Source: DASUDX01 sp036275365
GTDB taxonomy: Bacteria; Pseudomonadota; Gammaproteobacteria; Nevskiales; Nevskiaceae
Length of the DNA: 64,000 bases
Direction: 5' to 3'
Assembly (NCBI GenBank): GCA_036275365.1
Contig: DASUDX010000136.1
Location: 58,180-122,179 of the forward strand
Numbering within the stretch: position 1 is the first letter of the stretch; every line of letters begins with the position of its first letter. A program made the position numbers and the translations under genes. Below are positions 45,915 to 54,371 of this stretch, in pieces. The notes beneath the pieces are model-generated. The model worked only from the letters and a program-made list of their open reading frames with translations, did not search any database and was not told the DNA's origin.

Positions 45915-47606
45915 ATGAACCTGCCGCGTCTTGCACTCGGCCTGCTGCTGCTGGGCCTGCTCGGCGCGGCGGGCTGGTGGGGCCTGGGCCGCGAGGCGGC
46001 GGCGCCGGCGCCCGGGGTGGCGCGGGTGGCCGAGGCGGTGCGCGCCAGCGCACCGGGCGAGGACCTGCCGCCGGCCGGCACCCGCTCGCTGTTCGATCAC
46101 CTGCTGGCGCAGAACGACGGTCTGCCCTGGCCCTTCGAAAAGCTGGTGGCCCTGGTGGCGGCGCAGTCGCCCGGCGGCGAGCCCCCGCTGGTGCTGATGA
46201 TTCCGCACGGCCGCTCGCTGCTGAAGGCCTCGGCCGATTTCGCCCGCCCGCGGGTGCTGCTGGCGGCCGATGTGCAGGCCCCGGGCACGCCGGCCAGCCT
46301 GGGCCTGAATCTGCGCGGCCAGCTGTTCCTCGGCTTCGTCGAGGCCGCCAACGAGATCGAGGTGCTCAGCTACAACGAGCGCGCCGGCCGCTACGAGTTC
46401 CAGCTGGTGCAGAACTACTGCGAGAACTGCGTGCCGCGCATCGTCTACGCGCGGCGGGCCATCTGCACCAGCTGCCACCAGGGCGGCGCGCCGATCTTCC
46501 CGCAGCGGCCCTGGAGCGAGACCAATGGCCAGCCGGAGATCGCCGAGGCGATCGTCGCCGCCCGCGGCGGCGAGCCCTATCTGGGCGTGCCGCCCCGCGC
46601 CGCGCTGGCGGTGCCCGAGCGCTACGACGAGCTCACCGATTTCGGCGCCTTCCTGCTCGCTGCCCAGGCCGCCTGGGCGGCGGTGGAGGTGCCGACCCGC
46701 CGGCAGATGACCGAGCTGGCCCTGCGCTATGCCGCCGAGCCGGGCGCCTTCGGTGATGGCGGGGTGCTGGCGCAGGACCTGCGCGCGGTGGCGCCGGCGG
46801 GCTGGCCGGCGGCGGGGATCGCGGTGGCCGAGTCGGATCTGCGCAACCGCGATCCGCTGCTGGAGCCGGCCATCTCCGGCCGTGGCCTGCGCGGTTTCTG
46901 GTACACCCGGGTGCGCCCCCCGGCGCAGCCGCCGGGCGCCAAGGACAACGAGGACCTCGAGGCCTTCGATCGCCTGCCGCGGCTGCCGGCCGAGCTCGAC
47001 CCGCTCAGCCCGCGCCCGCCGCGGCGGCTGCTGGCGCCGGGCTCGCTCGACGCCGTCTACGGGCTGGCCCAGCTGTTCAGTGCCGAGGATCTGGCGCGGC
47101 TGGATGCCGCCGCCGGGTACCAGCGGGAGCGCTGGCTGGCGGCGCTGCAGCGGGTGCCGGAGACGGTCTGGCAGGCGCCGGCGCTGTCGCGGGTCGATCT
47201 CCTGCAGGCCCTGCTCGCCGATCCGGCACTGGGCGGGCAGACGCTGGCCTATTGCTGCCTGGATACCGCGGAGATGTCCGAGCCGGTCGCCTCCGGGGTG
47301 CCGCCGCTGGCCATCGCCGAGGGCTCGGTGCTGCGCCATTACGAGCGCTACTGCTTCGCCTGCCATCGCGGCAATCCGGCGGCCCGCCTCAACTTCATGG
47401 CCGGCTCCGACGAGGCCGAGGTGCTGGCGCGGATCCGCGATACCGCCAAGATCCGCGATGCGCTGGACTGGACCCGCTATGCCGGCACCGATCAGGCCGG
47501 CCAGCTGATGCCGCCGGTGGATTCGCCGCAATACGCCCTGCTGCAGCAGGATCCGCAGGCGATCGAGGCGATGCGCGAGGCGGTGCCCGGGCTGTTTGAT
47601 TTCTGA
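45915..47606 (+). CDS. Membrane-anchored di-haem c-type cytochrome of unknown function
   Basis: 563 residues. An N-terminal membrane helix (about 5-25, LALGLLLLGLLGAAGWWGLG) with a periplasmic Pro/Ala linker. CTSCH at 184-188 follows a CENC pair (169-172), and CFACH at 480-484 lies near the C-terminus; HLFDHLL-like and DNEDLEAFDRLPRLP segments are distinctive. The first-motif region (EFQLVQNYCENCVPRIVYARRAICTSCHQGGAPIFPQRPWSET) resembles hypothetical myxobacterial and gammaproteobacterial cytochromes as I remember them. It starts 10 bases after the RoxA-like gene and ends 27 bases before the mono-haem gene. Likely an electron acceptor anchored in the inner membrane. Confidence 0.72.
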   Translation: MNLPRLALGLLLLGLLGAAGWWGLGREAAAPAPGVARVAEAVRASAPGEDLPPAGTRSLFDHLLAQNDGLPWPFEKLVALVAAQSPGGEPPLVLMIPHGRSLLKASADFARPRVLLAADVQAPGTPASLGLNLRGQLFLGFVEAANEIEVLSYNERAGRYEFQLVQNYCENCVPRIVYARRAICTSCHQGGAPIFPQRPWSETNGQPEIAEAIVAARGGEPYLGVPPRAALAVPERYDELTDFGAFLLAAQAAWAAVEVPTRRQMTELALRYAAEPGAFGDGGVLAQDLRAVAPAGWPAAGIAVAESDLRNRDPLLEPAISGRGLRGFWYTRVRPPAQPPGAKDNEDLEAFDRLPRLPAELDPLSPRPPRRLLAPGSLDAVYGLAQLFSAEDLARLDAAAGYQRERWLAALQRVPETVWQAPALSRVDLLQALLADPALGGQTLAYCCLDTAEMSEPVASGVPPLAIAEGSVLRHYERYCFACHRGNPAARLNFMAGSDEAEVLARIRDTAKIRDALDWTRYAGTDQAGQLMPPVDSPQYALLQQDPQAIEAMREAVPGLFDF

Positions 47607-47633
47607 GTCCGGCTGGGCCGGCACAAGGAGAGG

Positions 47634-48437
47634 ATGGTGGATGCCAACGATCAACCGCGGGTGCGGCGCCGCGCCGCCGGCCTCGGGCTGGGCGGGCTGC
47701 TGGGCCTGCTCGCCGCCCTGCCGGTGCAGGCCGAGCCGGTGTTCGCCCGCCTCTACAAGCAGCAGTACGGCTACACGCCGTCCTGCAACGCCTGCCACAA
47801 GGACGGCGGCGGCACCCCGGTGAACCGCTATGGCGAGCAGTACCGCGAGGCCGGCATGACCCTGGCGGCCTTTGCCGCCATCGAGGGCCTGGACGGCGAT
47901 GGCGACGGCCAGCCCAACGGGGTGGAGGCGCGGGCCCGCGCCAACCCGGGGGCCACGACCTCCACGCCGGCCCAGAAGGGGGACTGGCTGGACACCGCGA
48001 GCCTGATCCCGCGCGAGGTACAGGCCCTGTTCCCCGGGGTGAAGACCTGGCTGCCCAAGGACGCCCTGCTCACCGAGGCCGATCGGGTCCGCGCCCGCGG
48101 GCTGGGCGCCGAGTTGCAGCCGCGTGACGAGAACACCCTCTACATCCCGCTGGTCGAGCAGCGCCCGGCCGGGGTGGCGCTGATCGTGCCGGCCGAGCAC
48201 CAGGGCAAGACCTTCTTCCTGCTGGTGGCGGCCGATCGGCAGCTGCGGCTGACCTCGGTGACCCCGCTCAACACCGCCCAGCTGCCCGAGGCCGGGCAGC
48301 GGCCGGTCTACGCCGGCTTCCGGGGGCTGGCCGCCGAGCAGATTCCGGCTGGCGCCGGCAGCGATCTCGACGCCGCCATCACCCGGGCGGTGAAAAAGGC
48401 CGCCACCCTGCTGGTGGTGCGGCTGAAGAACGCCTGA
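47634..48437 (+). CDS. Mono-haem c-type cytochrome with calcium-loop-like motif
   Basis: 267 residues. Signal peptide with positive start RVRRRAAGLGLGGLLGLLAALPVQA (an RRxAAGL twin-arginine look, although c-type cytochromes normally use Sec). CNACH at 51-55 in YTPSCNACHKDGGGTP, then GLDGDGDGQPNGVEARARANPGA (87-107), an EF-hand/dockerin-like D-x-D-x-D-x-x-x-N loop. The C-terminal half (LYIPLVEQRPAGVALIVPAEHQGKTFFLLVAADRQLRLTSVTPLN) is a separate beta-rich domain resembling FMN-binding periplasmic domains, unproven. Probably a soluble or loosely bound electron carrier for the two upstream cytochromes. Confidence 0.75.
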   Translation: MVDANDQPRVRRRAAGLGLGGLLGLLAALPVQAEPVFARLYKQQYGYTPSCNACHKDGGGTPVNRYGEQYREAGMTLAAFAAIEGLDGDGDGQPNGVEARARANPGATTSTPAQKGDWLDTASLIPREVQALFPGVKTWLPKDALLTEADRVRARGLGAELQPRDENTLYIPLVEQRPAGVALIVPAEHQGKTFFLLVAADRQLRLTSVTPLNTAQLPEAGQRPVYAGFRGLAAEQIPAGAGSDLDAAITRAVKKAATLLVVRLKNA

Positions 48438-48554
48438 TGCGTCGGGTGTGACCGAGTGCGCAGAAGCGTGATCGGTCGGCAAAAGGTCCGGAAATGGTCA
48501 CGAACCGCTGGCCAGGGCCGGTCTAGGCTGGGATTCGCACCGGAGGTTCCTTCC

Positions 48555-51359
48555 ATGATTCAGCGCCCCTCGTCCGTTCTGGCTGCCGGTTTTGCCCTGC
48601 TGCTCGCGCCCCTGGCCGCGCAGGCCGGCAGCCTGGAGTTCTCGCGTGCCCAGGCCAACATCGGCGAGGACCGCGAGCGTCTGCGCATTACCGTCAACCG
48701 CAGCGGCGATCTCAGCCAGGCCGCCAGCGTCCGCCTCAGCAGCAGCCCGGGCAGCGCCCGCAACCGCGAGGATTTCCGCCCGCTCAACACCACCCTGAGC
48801 TGGGCCGCCGGCGACGGCAACCCGAAGAGCGTGGTGCTGCGGGTGGTCAACGACGAGATCGGTGAGAACACCGAGGATCTGACCCTGAGCCTGAGCGAGG
48901 CCAGCGGCGACACGCTGGGCACCGTGCGCCAGCAGCGGGTGCGCATTCTCGACAACGATGTCGGCTTCACCTTCCGCGCCGGCAGCGTGCAGGTCAACGA
49001 GGGCGCCGGCACCGCCAGCGTGATCGTCGACCGCATCGGCGGCGATACCCAGAGCTTTGCCTTCACCAATGTCTTCGCCGTCGGCGGCAGCGCCCGCGCC
49101 GCCCAGGACGAGGTACCGGCCACCGGTGATGACTACCGCTTCGCCTTCGCCAACCTCGACTTCCCGGGCGGGGGCGCGCGCAGCCAGACGGTGAGCTTCC
49201 CGGTGTTCCAGGATGCCTTCGACGAGCCCAACGAGACCATCGAGCTGGAGCTGCGCGACTTCTCCGGCTCGGCCGGCCCGATCGCCCGCAGCGTGGTCAC
49301 CCTGGTCGACGATGACAGCCTGTTCGCCACCGCTGCCGCCACCCTCGAGGCCGGCGAGACCGACCGCCGTGCCCGCATCAGCGTGCGCCGGCTCAACGGG
49401 GCGGTGGGCGCGGCCAGCGTCGACTTCACCACCGTCGACGGCACCGCCCTGGCCAGCGCCGACTACACCGCCCTCAGCGGCACCCTGAGCTGGGCCGATG
49501 GCGATGCGCGGCCCAAGACGGTGACCGTGACCCTGCGCGATGACACCCGCGGCGAGGCCGACGAGGGCTTCTATCTGGTGCTGTCCAATCCGGTGGGGGG
49601 GCTGATCCGCAGCAATCCGGCCACGGCGGTGGTGATCCCCGCCAACGACGGCACCGCGCGCGGCTTCGTCAACACCGCCAACCGGCGCTCGCCGCTGGGC
49701 ACCAACACCTCCTTCGTGGCCGATTTCACCAACGAGTATCCCTTCGCCAACTACTTCAAGAACGCCCGCTTCTGGACCTCCTTCAACAGCGCCAGCGGCC
49801 AGCGTGACGACCGCGAGTTCGAGCTCGATGCGGACTTCTACATCACCCGGCTGAAGACCGATCAGCAGGCCGTTGCCTTCCTGTTCACCAACACCGGGGG
49901 CGAGCCGATGCTCAATGGCCTGCGCCTGGTGGTGCGCTACGACGGCGATGGTCAGCTCGACTACCGCGGGGGCATCCGCCTGCTCTCGCGCAGCCCGGGG
50001 CGCGATCTGGTGCAGCTCGATCCCGCTGCCGCCGGCGGCGAGACCACGGTGCAGGTGGTGCTCTCCCGCACCAATCCGGCCAACCATCTGCGCAACATCC
50101 GCATGACCCGCGAAGGCGGCATCTGCCGCAGCAACCCGCTGGCGGCCGTCGCCGCCGCCAGCGCCTGCACGGGGAGTGACTTCGTCAGCTTCGAGCAGGC
50201 GGCGAGCGCCGGCGAGATCCAGTTCAACCCGGAGTATCTGGACTCCATCAAGGCCTTCGGCGGCCTGCGCTTCCTCGGCTGGCAGTTCATCAACCAGACC
50301 GCCGCCAGCGAGTTCGGCGACCGCCGCCTGCCCTCGCATGCGTTCTGGTCGATCGGGGCGCCCAATCCCGGCGACGAGTTCAGCTTCGAGGACAGCAGCA
50401 ACCCGCACTTCAAGAACCGCGGGGTGCCCTTCGAGGTGATCATCGCGGTGGCCAACCTGATGGATCTCGACCCCTGGATCACCCTGCCGCACCGGGCCAG
50501 CGATGATTACTTCCGCCAGACCGCGCGCCTGTTCCGGGACCAGCTCGAGCCCGGCCGGCGGGTCTACATCGAGTACACCAACGAGAACTGGAACTTCCAG
50601 TTCCCGCAGTCCACCTTCATTCTCGAGGAGAGCCGCCGCCTCGGTCTGGATGTGCCGGAGGGCCAGGGCTTCCTGCGCCTGTACTCGCAGCGGGCCCAGC
50701 AGATGTTCGCGATCTTCGACGAGGAGTTCGGCGCGGCGGCACGGGCGCGGGTGCTGCGCACCTTCGCCACCCAGGCGGTCAACCCCTTCTTCACCGAGGT
50801 GATCCTCAACGAGGGCAATGGCGTGGCGGTGGCGGACTACTTCTCCATCGCCCCCTACTTCGCCGACACCCTGGCCGAGCAGGACAAGGTCGACGAGTTC
50901 AAGCGGCTGTGCCGCGAGGACGGGCTGTTCGACTGGCTGCTCAACGACAACAACGCCATCCTCGATTTCGGCTCGCTGGACTCGCTGGACCGCGCGGTGG
51001 CGGCGCAGAAGGCGGTGGTGGACCGCTTCTCGATCCCGCTGATCACCTACGAGGGCGGGCAGCACATGCTGGCCGGCCAGGGCTTCGAGGAGCCCTTCAC
51101 CAACTTCGCCCTCGACGAGGAGCTCAACGCCTGCATGGACGCCGCCAACGGCGATCCGCGGATGGGCGAGGTCTACCGGATCTACCTCGACAACTGGCGC
51201 GGCCGCAGCGACGAGATCTTCTTCCACCTGCTGCATGTCGAGCCGTGGAGCGCCTTCGGCCGCTGGGGGTCCAAGGAGTTTCTCAGCCAGCCGCGCGAGG
51301 ACTCGCCCAAGTTCGACGCCCTGATGGACTACATCGAGACCCGTCCGCTGTCGCGCTGA
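48555..51359 (+). CDS. Exported Calx-beta x3 protein with clan GH-A-like glycosidase module
   Basis: 934 residues from ATG 48555; signal peptide ends LAAQA. Three Calx-beta repeats at about 25-135, 138-255 and 257-370, each closing with ILDNDV / LVDDDS / IPANDG-like calcium sites and the TLSWAxGDxxPK core. The C-terminal two thirds (about 385-934) is a TIM-barrel-like region: LGWQFINQTAASEFGDRRL, DPWITLPHRASDDYFRQTARLFRDQL, Glu677 in IEYTNENWN (acid/base-like N-E), and Glu833 in ITYEGGQHM (nucleophile-like). These two Glu, 156 residues apart, fit clan GH-A glycosidases. The family is not one I can name. It follows the cytochromes by 117 bases. Confidence 0.75.
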   Translation: MIQRPSSVLAAGFALLLAPLAAQAGSLEFSRAQANIGEDRERLRITVNRSGDLSQAASVRLSSSPGSARNREDFRPLNTTLSWAAGDGNPKSVVLRVVNDEIGENTEDLTLSLSEASGDTLGTVRQQRVRILDNDVGFTFRAGSVQVNEGAGTASVIVDRIGGDTQSFAFTNVFAVGGSARAAQDEVPATGDDYRFAFANLDFPGGGARSQTVSFPVFQDAFDEPNETIELELRDFSGSAGPIARSVVTLVDDDSLFATAAATLEAGETDRRARISVRRLNGAVGAASVDFTTVDGTALASADYTALSGTLSWADGDARPKTVTVTLRDDTRGEADEGFYLVLSNPVGGLIRSNPATAVVIPANDGTARGFVNTANRRSPLGTNTSFVADFTNEYPFANYFKNARFWTSFNSASGQRDDREFELDADFYITRLKTDQQAVAFLFTNTGGEPMLNGLRLVVRYDGDGQLDYRGGIRLLSRSPGRDLVQLDPAAAGGETTVQVVLSRTNPANHLRNIRMTREGGICRSNPLAAVAAASACTGSDFVSFEQAASAGEIQFNPEYLDSIKAFGGLRFLGWQFINQTAASEFGDRRLPSHAFWSIGAPNPGDEFSFEDSSNPHFKNRGVPFEVIIAVANLMDLDPWITLPHRASDDYFRQTARLFRDQLEPGRRVYIEYTNENWNFQFPQSTFILEESRRLGLDVPEGQGFLRLYSQRAQQMFAIFDEEFGAAARARVLRTFATQAVNPFFTEVILNEGNGVAVADYFSIAPYFADTLAEQDKVDEFKRLCREDGLFDWLLNDNNAILDFGSLDSLDRAVAAQKAVVDRFSIPLITYEGGQHMLAGQGFEEPFTNFALDEELNACMDAANGDPRMGEVYRIYLDNWRGRSDEIFFHLLHVEPWSAFGRWGSKEFLSQPREDSPKFDALMDYIETRPLSR

Positions 51360-51387
51360 GCCCGGCCCGCCGGGCCGTCCCGGCTGC

Positions 51388-51393
51388 GATACT
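51388..51393 (+). promoter_or_regulatory. Possible -10 element for the histidine-containing membrane protein
   Basis: GATACT followed by CCGCC, 30 bases before the ATG at 51424. Matches the spacing of other -10-like sites in the window; no -35 seen. Confidence 0.25.
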
Positions 51394-51423
51394 CCGCCGG
51401 CAACCCCGGCGGAGAGCGGTGCG

Positions 51424-52281
51424 ATGACAAGACGGCGTGGCGTGCTGGAAGCGGTCCTGCTGGGCCTGCTGGTGCTCGGGATGGTGGGCACCCGCAGCCT
51501 TGCCGAGACCGCCGCCGATCAGGATCTGGCGGCCGAAGCCGTGGCAGAGCCGGCCGCCGCGCCGGCCGAGGCCCCGGCGGAGGAGGCCTTCGACTTCTTC
51601 AGCGACGCCCCGGTGGTCAGTCCCGAGATCGTCGAGCTGCCACCGGAGAAGCCGGCCTGGCAGACGGTGGGCGGGCCGCTGGCGCTGATCGCCTTCTTCT
51701 TCCTGCTGCTGGCGGTGTTCTGGTGGTTCGTGCCGTTCCGCGAACACACCCTGGACATCAACCTCCATCACCTGCCCACCGGGGTCAAGCGCGGCATCGC
51801 GCTCGCCACCGTGCTGTTCGGCATCGCCTTCGTCTTCGGTGCCAGCGAGATCTGGTACCAGCTGCGCCTGCACGGCAGCGCCGAGGCCTACTTCGCCCAG
51901 ATGAGCCTGGGCAAGCTGATCGCCTTCACCCATGCCCATCTGTTCGGCTTCACCACCTGCTTCTTCATCATCGGCATCCCGTTCTCGCTGCAGTTCAACC
52001 ACCTCTGGCCCTACCAGTGGGTGTTCCCGATCGGGCTCGCCGCCTCGCTCACCGATGTCGCCTCCTGGTGGGGCATCAAGTACATCTCGGTGAACTTCGA
52101 ATGGGTGTCGATGTTCTGCGGGATCCTGTTCTCCACCAGCTATCTCTACATGCTGGTCGGCCTGCTGCGGGTGCTGCTGTTCCCGGAGGTGATCTGGGTC
52201 ACCGACAAGGACCGCGGCGAGCGCCTGCGCCAGCGGGTCGAGGTGGAGCGCGCCGCCCGCCATCAGGAAGGCGATTACTGA
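51424..52281 (+). CDS. Multi-pass membrane protein with conserved-looking transmembrane histidines
   Basis: 285 residues; unrecognised. An N-terminal hydrophobic segment (8-28, perhaps a signal), an Ala/Glu/Pro-rich periplasmic stretch (30-77), then five membrane helices from about 80 to 258. His170 and His172 in KLIAFTHAHLFGFTTCFF lie in a helix and could bind haem or metal; His108, His115, His116, His150 and His193 lie in loops. The C-terminus is charged and cytoplasmic. It is downstream of the cytochrome and glycosidase genes and convergent with ATP sulfurylase. A b-type-cytochrome-like role is only a possibility. Start supported by the gene's position and continuous hydrophobicity. Confidence 0.72.
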   Translation: MTRRRGVLEAVLLGLLVLGMVGTRSLAETAADQDLAAEAVAEPAAAPAEAPAEEAFDFFSDAPVVSPEIVELPPEKPAWQTVGGPLALIAFFFLLLAVFWWFVPFREHTLDINLHHLPTGVKRGIALATVLFGIAFVFGASEIWYQLRLHGSAEAYFAQMSLGKLIAFTHAHLFGFTTCFFIIGIPFSLQFNHLWPYQWVFPIGLAASLTDVASWWGIKYISVNFEWVSMFCGILFSTSYLYMLVGLLRVLLFPEVIWVTDKDRGERLRQRVEVERAARHQEGDY

Positions 52282-52326
52282 GCCCGCGCCGCGGCCAGCC
52301 GCCGCGCCGGGGCGGAGCCGGCAACG

Positions 52327-52350
52327 AAAAACCCCTGCCGTGGCAGGGGT
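52327..52350 (-). terminator. Intrinsic terminator of sat-cysC strand
   Basis: On the minus strand ACCCCTGC, loop CACG, GCAGGGGT, then five T (A tract at 52327-52331), about 22 bases after the sat stop. On the plus strand only the stem is present, without a following T run. Confidence 0.85.
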
Positions 52351-52372
52351 CGGGGTGCGCGGTGGCGCCGCC

Positions 52373-53569
52373 TCAGGCCTTGGCGGCGTCGAGCTGCTGG
52401 TAGTAGTCCATCAGCACCCGGGCCACCTCCGGCCGCGAGAACTCGGGCGGCGGGGCGATGCCCTGGCCCAGCATCTCGCGCACCTTGGTGCCGGACAGGG
52501 CGATGAAGTCGTCCTTGGTGTGGTCCGGTGCCTCGCGCATCATCACCACCCGTCCCAGCTTCTTGCTGAAGGCGGTGTTGTCGGCGCGGAAGATCTCGAT
52601 CTTCAGGGCCCCGGCCGGCACCTCGGTATCGAAGATGGTCTGGGCATCGAAGGGGCCATAGTAGTCGCCCACGCCGGCATGGTCGCGGCCGACGATCAGC
52701 ACATCGGCGCCCATGTTCTGGCGGAAGATGGCGTGCAGCACCGCCTCGCGCGGGCCGGCGTAGAGCATGTCGAAGCCATAGCCGGTGATCATCACCGTGT
52801 TCTTCGGGAAGTAGTGGTCGACCATCACCCGGATGCAGGCGTCGCGCACTGGCGCCGGGATGTCGCCCTCCTTGAGCTTGCCGAGCAGCATGTGGATGAC
52901 CAGCCCGTCGGCGCCGAGGCGCTCGGTGGCCATCCGGCACAGCTCCTCGTGGGCGCGGTGCATCGGGTTGCGGGTCTGGAAGGCCACGGTCTTCTTCCAG
53001 CCGCGGCTGGCGATCTCGCGGCGGATTTCCACCGCGGTGCGGAAGGTCTCCGGGAACTCGGCCGGGAAGTAGCTGAAGTTGAGCACCTCGATCGGCCCGG
53101 ACAGCAGGGTGTCGCCGAGGCCGCTGAACACCGCCACGCCCGGGTGCTTGGGATCCAGCGTGCCGAAGATCTTGCCGGCCATGAACTGGATCTGCTCGGC
53201 GCTGACCGCCTCCACCGCCTCCACCGTCATCACCGCCAGCACCGGATGGCCCTCGACATTGGGATCGCGCAGGGCCAGGCGGCTGCCCGCACGCAGCCCG
53301 CGCTCGCGGGTGAGGTTGATGATCGGCACCGGCCAGAACAGCCCGCTCCGGGTGTGCAGCCGCTCGGCCACGCTCAGGGCATCGGCGAGGTTCATGTAGC
53401 CGGCCAGCGGGTTGAAGTAGCCGGCGCCGAGCATCACCGCATTGGCGGCCGCCGCCGAGTTGAGCAGCAGGCTGGGCAGGGACTCGGCCTCGGCCAGCAG
53501 GGCGGCGCGGCGGGCCGCGTCGGCGACGAAAAGGGGCTGGAGGGTGGCGGAGCCGTGGGGCGAGATCAT
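52373..53569 (-). CDS. sat: ATP sulfurylase (homooligomeric Sat type)
   Basis: 398 residues. Makes adenosine-5'-phosphosulfate from ATP and sulfate (or the reverse). Marks: SLPSLLLNSAAAANAVMLGAGYFNPLAGYMN, ALRDPNVEGHPVLAVM, VAFQTRNPMHRAHEEL (ATP-binding H-x-x-H), LLGKLKEGDIPAPVRDACI, YAGPREAVLHAIFRQNMGADVLIVGRDHAGVGDYYGPFDAQTIF and LSGTKVREMLGQG. This is the single-subunit type shared by sulfur oxidisers, sulfate reducers and many assimilating bacteria, rather than CysDN. Next gene on the strand is cysC, so PAPS synthesis is the simplest role. Its Shine-Dalgarno (GAAG) lies next to the GCGTGAG array. Confidence 0.97.
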   Translation of the reverse strand: MISPHGSATLQPLFVADAARRAALLAEAESLPSLLLNSAAAANAVMLGAGYFNPLAGYMNLADALSVAERLHTRSGLFWPVPIINLTRERGLRAGSRLALRDPNVEGHPVLAVMTVEAVEAVSAEQIQFMAGKIFGTLDPKHPGVAVFSGLGDTLLSGPIEVLNFSYFPAEFPETFRTAVEIRREIASRGWKKTVAFQTRNPMHRAHEELCRMATERLGADGLVIHMLLGKLKEGDIPAPVRDACIRVMVDHYFPKNTVMITGYGFDMLYAGPREAVLHAIFRQNMGADVLIVGRDHAGVGDYYGPFDAQTIFDTEVPAGALKIEIFRADNTAFSKKLGRVVMMREAPDHTKDDFIALSGTKVREMLGQGIAPPPEFSRPEVARVLMDYYQQLDAAKA

Positions 53570-53580
53570 GGTGTCTTCGG

Positions 53581-53605
53581 GCGTGAGGCGTGAGGCGTGA
53601 GGCGT
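53581..53605 (-). repeat. Second tandem GCGTGAG array between sat and cysC
   Basis: Three perfect GCGTGAG copies plus GCGTG, identical in unit to 362-382, inside the 64-bp spacer upstream of sat and downstream of cysC on the minus strand. No matching inverted arm is obvious here. Confidence 0.75.
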
Positions 53606-53633
53606 GGGTTGCTGCGCGGGCGCGGCGGCCGCG

Positions 53634-54254
53634 TCAGACCTTGAGCAGGATGCCGCGGGCGACCAGCAGGTCCAGGCAGGTCTGCACTTCCTGCTGCAGG
53701 CTCATTTCGGCGGTCTTGAGCACCAGCTCCGGCTGCAGCGGCGCCTCGTAGGGGTCATCGATGCCGGTGAAATTCTTGATCTGCCCGGCGCGTGCCTTCT
53801 TGTAGAGGCCCTTGGGGTCACGCTTCTCGGCCTCCTCCAGCGGGCAGTCGACATGGATCTCGATGAACTCGAGCCCGGCGCTGGCGTGCAGGGCGCGGAC
53901 CTCGTCGCGGTCGCTGCGGTAGGGGCTGATGAAGCTGGTCAGCGCCAGCACCCCGGTATCGGCATAGAGCTTGGCGATCTCGCCGATGCGTCGGATGTTC
54001 TCCTTGCGGTCCTCGGCGGAGAAGCCGAGATTCTTGTTGATGCCGAGGCGGATGTTGTCGCCATCGAGCCGGTAGCTCAGCCGGCCCTGGCGGGCGAGCG
54101 CGGTCTCCAGGGCCACCGCGACGGTGGACTTGCCGCTGCCCGAGAAGCCGGTGAACCAGAGGGTGGCGCCCTTCTGGCCGAGCAGGCGGTAGCGATCGCT
54201 GCGGCTGATCTCGCCCTCGTGCCAGGTCACATGGGTGGCTTTGGTCTCGGTCAT
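53634..54254 (-). CDS. cysC: Adenylylsulfate (APS) kinase
   Basis: 206 residues. Phosphorylates APS to PAPS with ATP. Marks: P-loop ATLWFTGFSGSGKSTVA (36-44 core), DGDNIRLGINKNLGFSAEDRKENIRRIGE, the phosphoserine-loop ALTSFISPYRSDRDEVR and FIEIHVDCPLEEAEKRDPKGLYKKARAGQIKNFTGIDDPYEAP. It precedes sat on the minus strand with a repeat-containing 64-bp spacer. PAPS could feed sulfate assimilation or sulfotransferases; no cysH or sulfotransferase is in the window. Confidence 0.96.
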   Translation of the reverse strand: MTETKATHVTWHEGEISRSDRYRLLGQKGATLWFTGFSGSGKSTVAVALETALARQGRLSYRLDGDNIRLGINKNLGFSAEDRKENIRRIGEIAKLYADTGVLALTSFISPYRSDRDEVRALHASAGLEFIEIHVDCPLEEAEKRDPKGLYKKARAGQIKNFTGIDDPYEAPLQPELVLKTAEMSLQQEVQTCLDLLVARGILLKV

Positions 54255-54371
54255 GGGGGTGCGGGCAGGTCGGGCGGGAGGGGCGCCGCCGGCCCAGCCG
54301 GGGGCGCGCGGCGCGCATTGTGGCCCAAGCGGCCGGCGCCTGCCCCTGGCCGGGCGGCCCGCCGGCCCGGC

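Noticed and set aside
47634..47720. Tat signal on the mono-haem cytochrome
   Set aside because: RRRAAGL is suggestive, but haem attachment to c-type cytochromes normally follows Sec export.
43490..51491. Long minus-strand frames opposite the cytochrome and Calx-beta genes
   Set aside because: The plus-strand proteins have signal peptides, haem motifs and domain signatures; the antisense frames have none.
52373..54254. Sulfur-oxidation or dissimilatory sulfate-reduction locus
   Set aside because: Sat and CysC alone support PAPS synthesis. No aprAB, dsr or sox genes are in the window.
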